The position numbers and the translations under genes were made by a program. The notes beneath the pieces were generated by a model, which was given only the letters and a program-made list of their open reading frames with translations, was not told the DNA's origin and did not search any database. Below are positions 48,011 to 63,540 of a stretch of 64,000 nt of DNA, in pieces; positions within the stretch are counted from its first letter, which is position 1, and every line of letters starts with the position of its first letter. Source of the DNA: Tipula vernalis (Eukaryota; Arthropoda; Insecta; Diptera; Tipulidae); contig OY282558.1 in assembly GCA_958295665.1 (NCBI GenBank), positions 462,370,995 through 462,434,994 on the forward strand. Reading direction: 5' to 3'.

Positions 48011-51000
48011 AAATGAAAAACTATAAAAGGGAAAGTAATTTATTGGGTGATTTTATCAGAATAGTAGAATCAACAGAGACCTTAAGGATAATTCATTTTC
48101 TTGGGTGTATCAAACTAAAGAAGAATAAAATATATTTGTATGTAGCAATAAAAGCTCTTAATAATAATTTTGAATAAATAATTTGGGCCTAGCTCGTATG
48201 CATAAAAGCGACAGGGCCATACATCATCTATTGTCATCTAATCTGTTATACAACTTTTTTTATAAAGCTAATTAATTAAAAATTTAATTATGTATAAATT
48301 CCAATGAAAAATAAAAATAATATAAAACTTTCAAATGCTCAATCAAAGCTGGCTCGTAACTTAAAAAAAAAAACTTAGGAAAGTGACAACATTTTCTGAT
48401 AAAGTGCGTTCGTGTTTATCAGGTAATACCTTAGTCGATGAAAAATAAAAACGCCATATCGAAATTTTTGTAGGTTTTCTAAAAAATTGAAAGCCTACCA
48501 AATTGTAATTCATTTGGAGCTCGTGAGAAAAACGCATAAATGTATGTATATTGCGAAGAATCAAAGAAAGTCAATTAATATGTTTATACGTACGCACTAC
48601 GCAGGTAACGTTTGCTCTCGTCATCATAAAAATGTGAAACAGCACGTTATAAACAATGTTATCAAGTGCCATGCTTTGAATATTTGATTGTATCGCATTC
48701 GGTCATATTTTGTTGCGCGTCATTCGCACACAGTATCGATTTTTATTTTTGGTTCAAATATCGAATTGTTTAGTCTAACAGTGTCCCAATAAATTTGATT
48801 AAATTAACCATTTTCTCTTTTTTTTTTTTTGTTTTTTAAATTTAATGCTCGACGTGGTCTCAAAAATTTTGTATAACATCATTAAACAAAAATTTACGAT
48901 GACAAAATAAAATCAAAATTAAGTTGTTTGTAAGTCATGGCCAAGGTTTCGATTAGTCTGGGATTAATTAATGCATTTACATATTATATTAAAAAATAAA
49001 AAATAAAATAAATTTTTGATGTAGTCGCGGGTATAATACCGTTTGCTCTATAAATATGCGGAGGGTTTCGTATTGACTATAAAATTTTCACTTTTTTTTG
49101 TAAATTTAAATTGAAAAGTGAAATTTATTTAAACGTTTTGTTGTCTTTTCTTCGCATCGTTTTTTTTTTAAACCAAAATAAAAAATTAGTCATATAATTC
49201 AAAAGGTATACACAATGTTTGAAATATTGAAAAGGTAAAAAAAAAAAAAATTTTGTCTTGAAAAGTCACGATGCGATAATTTTTTTTTTTTTTAGAGAAA
49301 CGAGCAAAATAGAAATTTTTTGTTTAATCAAAAAGATGCATCATCATCAAGATTGGTTGTTATTGTTTGTCTTTTCATTCGAATTTTGTTGGTTTTGTTA
49401 ACGATGCTGTAATAATTCAGTTTATTTTTTTGTTGTTGAGAATATTGGCTTTATATTTAGGTTAATCTTGATTGAATTGAAATTTAATATCGTAAATATA
49501 TTTTGTAATCATTTGTGTTCACTTTATTGTATGCTTATTGTTCAAGTTCATAAAAAATTACGGTACAAAACGTCCTTTACAGTCTAAAAAATTCTAAAAT
49601 TTGATTGATTTTCTTTCTAAACTTGATTTTATTTGCGTTGTTGTTTAGTTTAGTTTTTCTTGATTCAATATGTCCAACCAAACATGACTATTTTTATTTA
49701 ATAATTTTTTTTTTGGACCAATAATTTTCTAGACCAATGGTGTTTAACCATTGATATGCGAAAGAATGTTATTCTCGAAAATATTTGTCTGTTTTGATAA
49801 GCTGAGTTTTACAAACGCAATAATTCTTTTGAATTTAAATCGATAATCACATTTTAAAATTTGCCTTCCAAAATTAACTGAGTACTTTGTTATTTGATTT
49901 TCAAATTTTTTTCAATATGTTGTTAAAAATTTGAATTTCATTTTAATCCATACCCGTGCCCTTTAATTGGCTATCGGTAGAAAAATACGGCGTACAAAAT
50001 TGCAAATTTTGTTATTTTCGGTATTTTTATTTTTGTTATTTTTTGCAAATTTTCGGTGCTTAATTCATAATATTTAAATTTAGCTAATCTTACAGGTTTT
50101 TGAGCTAGACAAAAGGAATAACGTAATATTAAAAATAATTCATTAAAAATAACAGAACAGTTCTAGGGTTGCTTTAAAAAAATTCTGAAGTTTGGTGAAC
50201 GTTATTTTTCCCAATACAAATAATTTTATACTAGAATTCTGAAATTTAGATTTACAAATAATTTCACTTTACAAATTCTGGCATTAAAAATAGAAAATAA
50301 AAAACATCAAATTTTAAAATTTTAAGCCAGTTCTATGTTAGTTAACTGGATTAATTTGATTCTAACTATTTACAGGATTTGAAAACAACTATGTAAATAA
50401 TATATTTTTTTTTTGAATTTGTAAAATTCAAAATCATATAATTTTGTAAAAGAATTCAGACAAATATTTTTAATTTTAATTATTCTCATTATCTGAAAGC
50501 AAATTATTATTAATATTATTTTCTATGTGATGTTGCAAAACTTTTCGAAAAAAATCAGACCAAAGATAAAAAAAACTTCTTAATTTGAATTTTTGAAAAA
50601 TGTCCAGTAATTGGTTGGATTTAAAATTTGAAATTCAAACGGGTGATATTGCGATTTTCAATATTTGTATTTGTTGTATTTGTTCGATATTTTCCAGAAT
50701 TCTTCAGAATTTGAGAAATGTGTTAATTTTTAATGTGCCGATTATAAAAATAAAAAATTGGTTGTGCTACTCTGTTTTAACCAATTAAACTTGATTCTAC
50801 TTTAATCATGAAAAACTAATTTCAACCACATTTACTATTCTTGAGTTTATTACACGGGAGAAAGTCGTTTAAACTCTACAAAATTTATTATTTTATTAAA
50901 AATAATGGTACGTAATAAAAAGGTCAACTCGATTATTAATTTATATTTTTTTTTATTTATTTCAGGTAAGATACACAACATCTTAAAAACCAATGCGCTT

Positions 51001-52370
51001 ACCCAGTAGCTACAGCAGCGTAAGTAATTTTTATAAACCATTCTTGGTTATTGTTTTGATTGAATACTTTAATATATCTATTAAAAATATGTACGCGATT
51101 AAACCAACACCGCAGCACAAAAAAAAGTGAAAGGGGTTCAATATATCGCTAAAACCATTTCTAAGCAATCAGAGTAATGTATATCCGATTATGAATTTCG
51201 GTAAATTTCAATTCTTTTGTTAATAAAAGTTAAAGTGGATGATTGATTAATGAACATGTATTGTAATTTGTATATTTGAATTTGTACGATCAAGAAGAAA
51301 CTTTTATAGTTTTACTTGTATTAGAAAGTCTAGATTAATCTAAAAACGATCGATGAATCAGAATGTGAAGCTAAATTCAACTCACGTTTTTGCACTGCGA
51401 GCTAATTAAAAATGTTTATCATAAATATTAAATTTTATTAGTTCATCTAAGTCTATTAAGTAATGTTGCTTTTTTTATATACGCACGATCGCACACACTA
51501 CATGTTACATAATTTATCAATTAGAATTTTATTTATTCCATATACGAACATTATAGCGGCAGCAAGATAATCAAAATAATTTTTTCTTACCAAAATTTTT
51601 CAGCCGCTGGCGCTGTTATTTTCGTATGCGAATTAAGTTGTTACTTTAAAAGGTATATAGCAATAATTGTTACGTAAATTTTTTAATAAATATATTATAC
51701 ATATATTTTTATGGATACGACGAGATTTTGTAATAATTAATCAAATTTTAAAAATTTATGCGATGCATATCAATTGAATAATGGTCTGTGTGCGCGCGGA
51801 TATTTTTAATCATGTATCTTTAATCAAGTACCGGATTTTTGTAATTTTTGAACAAAGAACTTTATAGTTTTTGATTTTTTATCCCACACGACTAGATAAT
51901 TTTTAATTCATCGCCGTACGCCCAAGTTAGTTCAATTTCTGGATATTTTAATGGATATTTCAATTAGTATCAATAAATTACCTCTAATCACACATATTTA
52001 ATTTATAAATAATAAAATCGAGCATGAGTGCCTATTCGACATTTGTTTGAGTTCGGTTTTAGTAAAAATTTCACTGGAGAGTAACGGAATATGAACATTT
52101 AACTAAAACTGAAACACTTAGCTACTTAAATAATGGTATTTACGAGAATTAACGAGTTTTAGGCATATTTTTAAATTTTGTTGTAGTCTGAAGCTCGTGA
52201 TGATATTTTACCAGCCAATTGAATTGACTCAATATTTTTCGTACAATTAGGAAAATCTCTGAATTTTAATTCCTGAAATTTACAAAATTACTGAAAACAA
52301 TTTTGAAATCCTGAAGAAAAGCTCGAAAATTTGAAAATGTTCTTAAGAATTCAGAAAAATTTCAAAATAT
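48011..52370. other. A+T-rich non-coding DNA
   Basis: No gene, RNA or element was recognised; poly(T) and poly(A) runs are frequent. Short frames (48361-48687 on both strands, 50600-50788, 50850-51041) show no domain. Confidence 0.6.
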
Positions 52371-52377
52371 GTGTAGG

Positions 52378-52452
52378 AGTAAACAAGAGTAAATTATTTT
52401 GGGTGACCACGGGTCATTTCAAGGTCACCCAGCATATTTACTCATATTTACC
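52378..52452. promoter_or_regulatory. inverted repeat with nuclear-receptor-type half-sites
   Basis: GGGTGACC at 52401-52408 and GGTCACCC at 52423-52430 are inverted, and similarity continues outward (GAGTAAA on both sides). The core reads TGACC-ACG-GGTCA (52404-52416), then TCAAGGTCA (52419-52427). GGGTCA (52411) and AGGTCA (52422) form a direct repeat with a 5-bp spacer. TCAAGGTCA fits the FTZ-F1/ERR-type site YCAAGGYCR exactly. Whether it is used is unknown; it could simply be the core of a small inverted repeat. Confidence 0.4.
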
Positions 52453-52459
52453 GCTCAAA

Positions 52460-55400
52460 ATATTCTGAAATGGTTTTTCAATTCTTAAAAATATTTTGAA
52501 ATTTTAAAATTTTTTTCAGAATTTCAAAACTGTTTCCAGCAATTTTATAAATTTCCGGAACATGAAAACTTTTGGAAATTTTTCACACTTTAATTGAGTT
52601 CATAAATTTTGATGAATTCATAAATTAATAAAAATCCTGAAAATTTTAAGTTTTTTTGAAAATAATTAAAAACTGAAATTTTAAATTTTTTGGTTCAACT
52701 TAATTTGTTTATTACAGACCTACCTTAGAAAGTAGAGAGCAGTTTAATTAAACATTTTTCAAGCAATAGTTGTTTTTATGCATTTTCCCTAATTTTGTAA
52801 ATTGTACTTAGTTAAATAAATTTTATGAAAATTTGAAATTTTTAATTCTATCATAAAATTTAAAAAAAACCTTTAATTTTCGTAAATTCGTGGATGAAAC
52901 GTAATCTATGGCTTAAACGCCGAAATCGACGCTTACTCCGACTATATTGGGACCAATCAAACGTTACTGAACTTGGTGTTATAGTTATTTCATTTTGTGA
53001 CAGTTCAATTAATTATAGCTTCTGAAAGAGAAGTCTTTCTTAAACGTTTAGTGAACTATTTGGTCATGTGTGTGATTTGTAAATATTATGGATAAAACAA
53101 AAGATTGATTGATTGATTTTTTCGGCTTTTTTATAGACAAATAGATTAATTGTTCATGGCAATCGCAATATTTTCGATTTGGTAAATCACAAAAATAAAG
53201 AGGAAAATCCCTCATAACATATTTACTAAACAAAAAGTAGAAATATCATTCCCCCCTTGCCGTAATTTTAGCCCAAGGCCCAAAGAGTTATACCAATGTA
53301 TTACTCTGCAAAATACTAAAATTCTATAATTTCTTAATAAAATAAAAGATATACGGCAAAATACATTTAAGAAGTATGCTACCGGCTGTAAAGGTTAATA
53401 AACGCATAGTAGTGGACCCATCACATAAAAAAATCAGAATATGCAAGAAAGTATTAATTTTTAATCTCCCCCTTCTACCTCCATTTTTCCAGGATAAAAC
53501 AATATTTTATTTGATGTTACATTGAAATAAAGGAATTTCTTGAGTGGTGAGTTAACATTACTACTGAAGGTTGTGTGCCTAGGCGACGGACGAAACTGGT
53601 GGTTACACCAAGATATTAAATCGGGATTATAACGATATATCGTTCACCAAACGGTTTATCAAAGGATCCAAAAACGGATAATAAACGCATGCGAAACTAA
53701 CGACAGAGAACTCCGAATACCTGGCGACCTCCGGTTTAATTAACTTTGCCACTTTGAGAAACACTATTTGTTCTTTTCAATCGTTTATAAAAATATTTGT
53801 GCCTTGAAGTTCAAATTTTTTTATTTCAATATTTTTCGCTGATTTCGGAAATTTACCAATTTTTTCCCTCAAACTTTAAATAAGAAATTAAGCATTTCTA
53901 GAATAAATTTTGGAATTAAGAAGCATTCTAACAAAATTTAGAATTAAACTCGAATTAAAACAAAAATCGGTTATGTTAAATAAAACTATTAAGCATTTTT
54001 GAATTTTGTAAAAAAATTTTGTTCGCATCAAAATGTCTATGCCAACAAATTATGAATTTCTTCTATGAGATTCACCGAATTTGCAGCAAAATATTTCCAA
54101 TTCGACGGACATTTAAAAATTAAATTTTTGAATGCAACTACCAAACAGATTTTGCAGTATGTATCACCTCCATTGAGGCAATCCTAGGATAGCAGGAATT
54201 TTTGAAGCAATTCTTCTTTAAAATTTTGGATTTCTTTTTAATTCTAATGCATTAACGCGTTTATTTCGGAAATAAATTATGTTAAATTTCTTATTAGAAT
54301 TTTTTTAAATTTTCTAACTTAAGATTTTATGGTTTTTTGAAATTCTTAATTATAAACCATTTTAATGCAAAATACCAGACGTCAAATTTTGAAATACTAA
54401 CTAGCCTAGAATTCTAAAATAAGTCAGAATTCTTAACTTTGAGCGCTTTTACAGAATACTGCAATAATGTCGCACGTACATTTTTTTATTTTTTTTTAGA
54501 ATTAATATTTTAGGCTTGTAACCTTATCTTCATATTTTTGATATACGCAGACCGCTAAACTTGTATGTTCGATTAACACCGTTGAGGGTATAAATAGTAC
54601 TCGCAAAATTATTTACAAATTGTTTTGTTCATTTATGAGTACAACTGGAATATTATCATCTGCTGCAAGCTTCACTAACACTAGCAATATGACCTTGTAC
54701 CATCAATGACCGCAACTACAATTAATCTTACTACTCGATGTACACATAACAACAAAATTGCTATGTATATATAGCTGTTAAAGTTGGTGGGGAATTAGAC
54801 ACAAAATCATAATATAAACAAATAAATTTGATCTGTTGTCATGTAACCACAATAAAAAACCATTTAAATTAATCGAACATCATTCAAATAAATAACTCGA
54901 TCAAATTCCAGCGTCATTATTTTTTACAAACTGATAACAAACTTGTTAATTGTATAGCACACACCTCATCTACATTAGCACACCCCTTAACCAAAGAAAA
55001 GAAAATCCAAGAATAAATTTTCATATAACATTAAAATTCTAATCAAATTACATATATTTTCTTTTGTTTTGATACAATAAGAAATTAATTTTACTTGACT
55101 ATATACAAAAATGGTCGAGATGATACAGGGCAACGTGCAGAAAGAGAATAAACCAATACATAATAAATGTATATATTCGAATAAACGTAGGCGAAAAGTT
55201 TTCAACGTTATCTTGGTAAATATAAAAGTTTATTGGTGAAAAAGCTTTTCAAAGCAATGTGCTAATTCAACTATTTACTTTATATAACTAGTTTGGATTT
55301 TTAGATCGACAGAGAATCAACTTTTTAATTTCACGCGTGCTCATTCAACCAAAAATTCTACTTATAAAAGTGTTATACAAAAGATAAATTTTTAATTTAT

Positions 55401-56090
55401 TGTTTATTCGTGAAACTTAATTAAAAGTGTCATCCAAATATAAATTACGAATTTAGAAATTACCGAACAAACTCATAAGATATACATTTTGTAACAGTAA
55501 ATATATGTACTCTCACATAAAGTACTTAATTATTTTTCACAGCTTGTATTTACAAAAACGAAAAAAATTAATTAGATTCCTGTTTGCAATGAATTTTTTT
55601 TTTACAAGGAGATTAAAAATTAATTATTTTTTTTGTATTTAATTCAATTTCAAAATTACCAAATTACCGAATTGATTTTATTTTAGAAGTATATAAGGCG
55701 TGTACACGGGAACTTTATTATTTCTTCTTGTGTAAACTCGACCTTCAATAACCGAATTGAATTGAAATAATTTTTTTTGAGTTGGTGCGATATTATTTGC
55801 AATTATGCTTAAAGTGAAAGATAATAGTTTTGGAGTTAATGTTTCGCATCAAAATTTATAATTAGTTTATTAATAAAATATACATATTTTATGTATTTTA
55901 TTATAAATCCATTTGAATTAATAATCGGACCCCCAGGATTATTGTATTTTTGTGATGGTTGAAAATTAATATTTTTGTTGAAACTGTTTGATTTCAACTC
56001 TTTGAATCCATATCAAACTTAATACTGTAAATTAATTTTGTCTGAATTTAAATAATATTTAGTTTTTTCAAAGAATTCTAAATTTGGTAC
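52460..56090. other. A+T-rich non-coding DNA
   Basis: No gene was recognised. A slightly less A+T-rich patch at about 53560-53750 includes a 14-bp palindrome AACGATATATCGTT at 53631-53644 but no readable protein block. A TATAAATA at 54589-54596 has no frame downstream. Confidence 0.55.
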
Positions 56091-56139
56091 GAAAATTTTC
56101 TTAAATTCATCAAGATGGCGTAGATAGAGATTTCTGTGT

Positions 56140-57490
56140 AGACTAAAAGTCAAATATGGGGGCTGGAGCCTCCAACGTACATAGGCCTTTTACCGCAGTA
56201 GTCAGACCCATACTCTTGTATGGGGTAATAGTCTGGTGCCTGCTTTGGACAAACTTGTCAACCAAAAGCTGTTGATAAAAGTTCAGAGAACAATATCTCT
56301 GTGGATCAGTGGTGCACTGAGGAGCACATCCACTCAGGCACAAGAGATTCTGCTATTTTTGACTCCTCTAGACATCTGAAATCCATCTCAATGTGGACCT
56401 GCAACAATACAGGACACTCATCTATTTTGTGCAACACACAAATTCCCGAGACCACCGACTATACTGTCCCGCCACTATCTTTTGACGCAAAGTTCCGAGG
56501 ACTAGATGATGGGTGCAGTTTTGGAACCAGGAATAAACTTCTTCACTGATGGTTCAAAATGGGACGGGAAAGTTGGGACTGAAGTGTTCTGCGAGGAACT
56601 TCTGTTAAATCTCTCCTTCCGTCTCCCCGACTACTGTAATATTTTTCAAGCTGAAGTAACTGCCATAAAGGAAGTCGTAGACTGGTTGAGGTATAATGTA
56701 ATATCGGTTTGTGATATTCGCATATATTTGGAGAGTCAGGCTACCATTAAAGCGCTTCAATATCACACCTCCTCACGTCGAAAGTAGTCCAGAACTGTCC
56801 CTCATATCTTAACGAGATGGCAGATCGGTTCATTTTTCTGGGTGCCAGGACATTTCATAAGTACAGGGAATATAAACGCCGATGAACTGGCTTGACGTGG
56901 TACAACGGACCACTTCTCAGAAAGCACAAATGATATTGAAATGCCTCTTGCGGTATGCAAACTGCTGCTTCAAGAAGAAGCTGTCAAGCTGACGAATGAC
57001 AAATGGTCAAGTATCACCTCTTGCGTAATAACTCGGCAGGTCTGGCCAAAGTTGGACTTGGCGAGATCCAAACAGCTGATCTCACTTCAGCGAAGTCAGA
57101 TCAGTGTGGTTGTTGGAGTGATTACGGGGCACTGTCTCAAAGGGAGGCACTCGAGTAGACTTGGTGTTTTCTCACATAACTACTGTCGTAGTTGCGAGGA
57201 CGAAGAGGAGAAAGAGACAGTACTTCATCTTCTTTGCACCTGCCCTCGCCTAACACGAAATAGACTAAAGTTTGCAGGGGCATCCCTCTTCAAGAACCTG
57301 ACGGACCTCTGTATAATAGACGTCAGGAGTATCCAGCGATTTGTTAACAGCTCAAAATGGTTCCAATGAGTTGGAGGAGACAATTATTCATGGTATGGCT
57401 ACGAACCATTTTTGCGTCTATGCCTGGTCCTAGTGGACCGCTACCTAAACCTAACCTAACCTAAATAAAAAAAAAATAAAAAAAAAATGT
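56140..57490 (+). mobile_element. 5'-truncated LINE, 3' part with RNase H and zinc-finger tail
   Basis: A plus-strand relic of the 3' half of ORF2 of an RNase H-bearing LINE (I/R1/LOA-like), followed by a short 3' UTR with CCTAACCTAACCTAA and an A-rich end (AAATAAAAAAAAAATAAAA to about 57488). The order is reverse-transcriptase C-terminal connector (56200-56390), RNase H (56540-56900) and a zinc-finger-like C-terminus (57150-57369). The 5' limit is put where homology fades. No TSD could be recognised. Confidence 0.88.
56200..57369 (+). pseudogene. LINE ORF2 3' end: connector, RNase H, CCHC tail
   Basis: The connector reads AVVRPILLYGVIVW in one frame and, after a shift, PALDKLVNQKLLIKVQRTI with WISGALRSTSTQA in the next; both are typical of I/R1-type ORF2 after the thumb. 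TVPPLSFDAKFRGL (about 56460-56505) leads into RNase H. From 56506 to 57369 a single frame is kept, with only two internal stops (TAG 56785-56787, TGA 56893-56895). It has FFTDGSKWDG with the first catalytic Asp, FQAEVTAIKE with the Glu, LESQATIKAL where the usual Asp of SDSQ is Glu, and FWVPGH...GNINADELA with the last Asp. The end has TGHCLKGRHSSRLG, CRSC, then HLLCTCP, a C-x2-C...H-x4-C finger. It finishes at the natural-looking stop after SSKWFQ. Confidence 0.9.
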
Positions 57491-59263
57491 CGTTGAGGAA
57501 GTACACTAGTAGAAAAGTTCACAGTAAAATCTTTCCTTTGCCTCTTTGGCAACTATCGACGGCTGGATTAATTTTTCCCGGTCTATCAATTTCGTACTTT
57601 TAATTTGAATAATGGTATATCTTGGCGGTTTAAATGCGTAAAGTTAAGTTCTTGTTCTAACTCAATAACACGTTTGTCGACAGGGTTATTCCTCGAGAAA
57701 ACGGTGAGAAAATTGTAAAGATCTAAATTATATTAAAAAATAATATTATGTTTTATCACAAAATCGTGATTATTTGTATTGAGCACAATAAAATTGGCAA
57801 AATTATTAATTACTTTCATTGTGCTACCACAAATAAATACTGAAATGGTTGGCCAATGAAATCACCGTTTAGTGGATCAACAGCCAAACTTATAATTTTT
57901 TGTGAACGTGGATAAGTTTTGAGTGGATTATCTAGGCAAATCTTAAGTATAATCAATTGCCGACAATTGGAACCCACGTATTAGATAGATTGTAAATCAA
58001 CGATAAGAAAATTATTCTGTGCGATTGATTCAAGTTTTTTTACATCTTTCGAAATTACAACATATTACGTCTCATTACTTAGTAGATATCATATTGAAAT
58101 TTATCTCTATAATTTTAGTAGACTGATTGTTAGTAAGATAATTATCTGATGATTAGAACAGAATGGGTGAAGAATATAAACTCGAGAACTAGACACCAAA
58201 ATTTTTGAATTTTATTGAATTTTTCAAATTTGTTGATTTGTGGGATTTTGACCAAAAGCCGATGGTTGTGGTATTTTGCATTCGACACTTATGTTGTGCC
58301 TAATATTTTTATAATCAGCGCAAATAACTTGAATGTTAGCATTGCTAAGTGTTTAGTGGAGCATTGTGATTCCAAAATAGGTTGAAATCTGAATTTAAAT
58401 TGTGCTATAACTGTTTTGTATAATTTTTAACAAAGTTAGGGAACTTTGGAGTTTAAACATTTTTTTTTTTGGTAATTAGTTTCTGTACGAACTGTAATTT
58501 AGATTGAATAGTAAATTTGAATCAAACGTTTTTTTTAAAGCAAACCACATCTAATTTAGAATTATGGGACAATTAGAGCCGTTTTAATTATGTTTAAACT
58601 TTTAAATTGTTTTCAAACTCTATTCCAATTTATCGTTACAGTCAGTAAGTTCACTAAACTGGAGTAAGCAGCGAATAAAATGTTTAAATTTGAGGGTATT
58701 ACCAGTGTTTTTAATTTTTCATAAGAAACACAGTACGAACGAAATTTTTGGAAGGTTTATGTTATTAAATTACCTGACACGCTATTGTACGTTTAAATCT
58801 TCCAAAATATTCTGGAAAATTCGATCATTTTTGTATTTCTACATATTTATACTTTAACCGTATATTTACTTGTTTATATCTTCTTCTTTTCACACAATTT
58901 ATTCGATTATTTTATGTTGTATTTTTAGCAAACGTCAAAAGTGCAATAAAATTAAAATTTATTATATTCTTTGATTAAAATCTTAAAAGTTAAATAAGAA
59001 ATATAAATATCAAAGATGAAAAAAAAAAAACAGCAACAAAGCAGCAAAATAAACGGAATTCTGTTTCACTTTGCATGTTATAATAGCAACAATTTTTCAA
59101 ATTTAATTCAAACGAGTGTGTAGAGGTAGTCAATTTGTGTACGGTGTGGTATAAGAATATATGGTTTACTTTGTATACATAAGATAAAAACCATAAATAT
59201 GCAAAACTAAATAAAAGAGACAAACAAGTTTTTGCCGTTTTCTTATTATTATGATTATATCTA

Positions 59264-59268
<5 letters not shown>
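57491..59268. other. A+T-rich non-coding DNA
   Basis: No gene, RNA or element was recognised. The minus frame at 58990-59223 is Phe/Leu-rich and has no domain. Confidence 0.6.
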
Positions 59269-59340
<72 letters not shown>

Positions 59341-59343
59341 TAT

Positions 59344-59435
<92 letters not shown>

Positions 59436-59460
59436 ATATTTATATATATATATATATATA
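59269..59460. repeat. (TA)n microsatellite, interrupted
   Basis: Three TA blocks (59269-59330, about 59350-59430 and 59441-59460) are separated by AAATAAATAAATATAATAA and TTATTATATT. The long Tyr/Ile frame on the minus strand is an artefact. Confidence 0.97.
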
Positions 59461-62509
<3,049 letters not shown>

Positions 62510-62712
62510 TAGCCGAAAATGAATATTTATCAATATTTAATTAATGGCACTAAGGAACATTGAGTGCCTGTAAATGTCTCACGTATCATGTCGAGCAAAA
62601 ATCATAAGAGACTTTTACAGGCACTCATTGTTCCTGAGTCCATTAATTTTTGGCCATAAATTCATAATTATTCATTTTTGGCCATAAATTCATAATTATT
62701 CATTTTTGCCCA
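62510..62712. repeat. foldback repeat with 28-bp tandem duplication
   Basis: The inner arms 62540-62580 and 62607-62647 pair over about 40 bp (GAGTGCCTGTAAA and its complement, with few mismatches) around a 26-nt loop. Pairing continues more weakly outward to a GCCGAAAATGAATA-like end at about 62512, matched near 62690-62710. On the right, TTTTTGGCCATAAATTCATA followed by ATTATTCA is repeated twice in tandem (62647 to about 62703). The size and stem of the inner hairpin also fit a pre-miRNA, but the outward symmetry favours a MITE-like element. Confidence 0.75.
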
Positions 62713-62764
62713 AAATACACGTTTAAATCTTAACAAATGGCTTCAATCTAATTCGAATCACTTA

Positions 62765-63525
62765 ATTATTATTATTATTATTATTATTGTAGGGTCATGC
62801 GGGCGATCAACCACTTCACACTGCGACCTAAAAGATCTATTGTGCTGCCCTGCTTAATTATCCGTCCAGTCAATATTCAGGTTCTTAATGAACCTGACAA
62901 TACTGCCTCCCGGTACGTGATACATACTATCTGGGCTTATTGCTCTCCTTCCTAGATATTTACTACAGCATGTAGTTCCGCTAGAAAGACGGTAGCATTG
63001 GAGCCCAAGGACCTCGAGAGGGTTGTCCCACTCCCGTATATTCCTACTCCTGCCCCGTATTCCGTTTGATGTTACTCTTACGAGTTGCTGGGAATTGAAA
63101 ATCGCCTGTAGGTCAACCAGCTTTACTACAGGAAGGCTAAATAAAACTGGAGGGTGCCTGGTATCCAGAGTCCGCATATTTTGTATTGATTAACCTATCA
63201 GCCATTCATCCATCGGCATATGCTGTTCCACCTTAGATTAGGATTTTTTGTCAAGGTTTTCTCCTTTAGCGCCGTACTTTAGCCTGTATGAAATGACCAA
63301 AAAATGTTGCCAAATGGTCTTAGTTACCAGTGGTTGCCACGAGGAGGCAGTACGTAACTTGCGAATTATGAACAGGCTACCTCTTACACAATTGTACCCA
63401 TCACGCAGCTGCCTAATGACAATACCAGAACAGCTCACGTGATGCGCACCCTACTGGAAGGTTACGGAGCTCGTAGATTAATCTACTAAACTTTGGTCCC
63501 CCCCTCCAATAGACGCCAAACCACC
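62765..63525 (-). mobile_element. 761-bp retroposon with (ATT)n tail and 15-bp TSD
   Basis: A much less A+T-rich block read on the minus strand, starting TTGGTGGTTTGGCGTCTATT at 63525 and ending in a tail of about eight AAT units (62765-62789). It is flanked by AATTCGAATCACTTA (62750-62764) and AATTCAAATCACTTA (63526-63540), 15 bp with one mismatch, which marks target-primed insertion. (TAA)n-type tails occur on I-type and some other LINEs. Minus frames 63438-63238 (66 codons) and 63177-62854 (107 codons) have no domain I recognise, so it is either a 5'-truncated LINE 3' end or a non-autonomous retroposon. Confidence 0.85.
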
Positions 63526-63540
63526 AATTCAAATCACTTA

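Noticed and set aside
54589..54640. TATAAATA with a downstream TTCATTT initiator as a promoter
   Set aside because: The spacing (about 42 bp) is too long and no exon-like frame or donor follows.
57448..57466. CCTAA repeats as an interstitial telomere
   Set aside because: Only about three units, placed exactly at the 3' end of a LINE relic; better explained as part of its 3' UTR.
63238..63442. Overlapping frames on both strands inside the 761-bp retroposon
   Set aside because: Neither shows a known domain, and less A+T-rich DNA opens frames by chance; they are left as part of the element.
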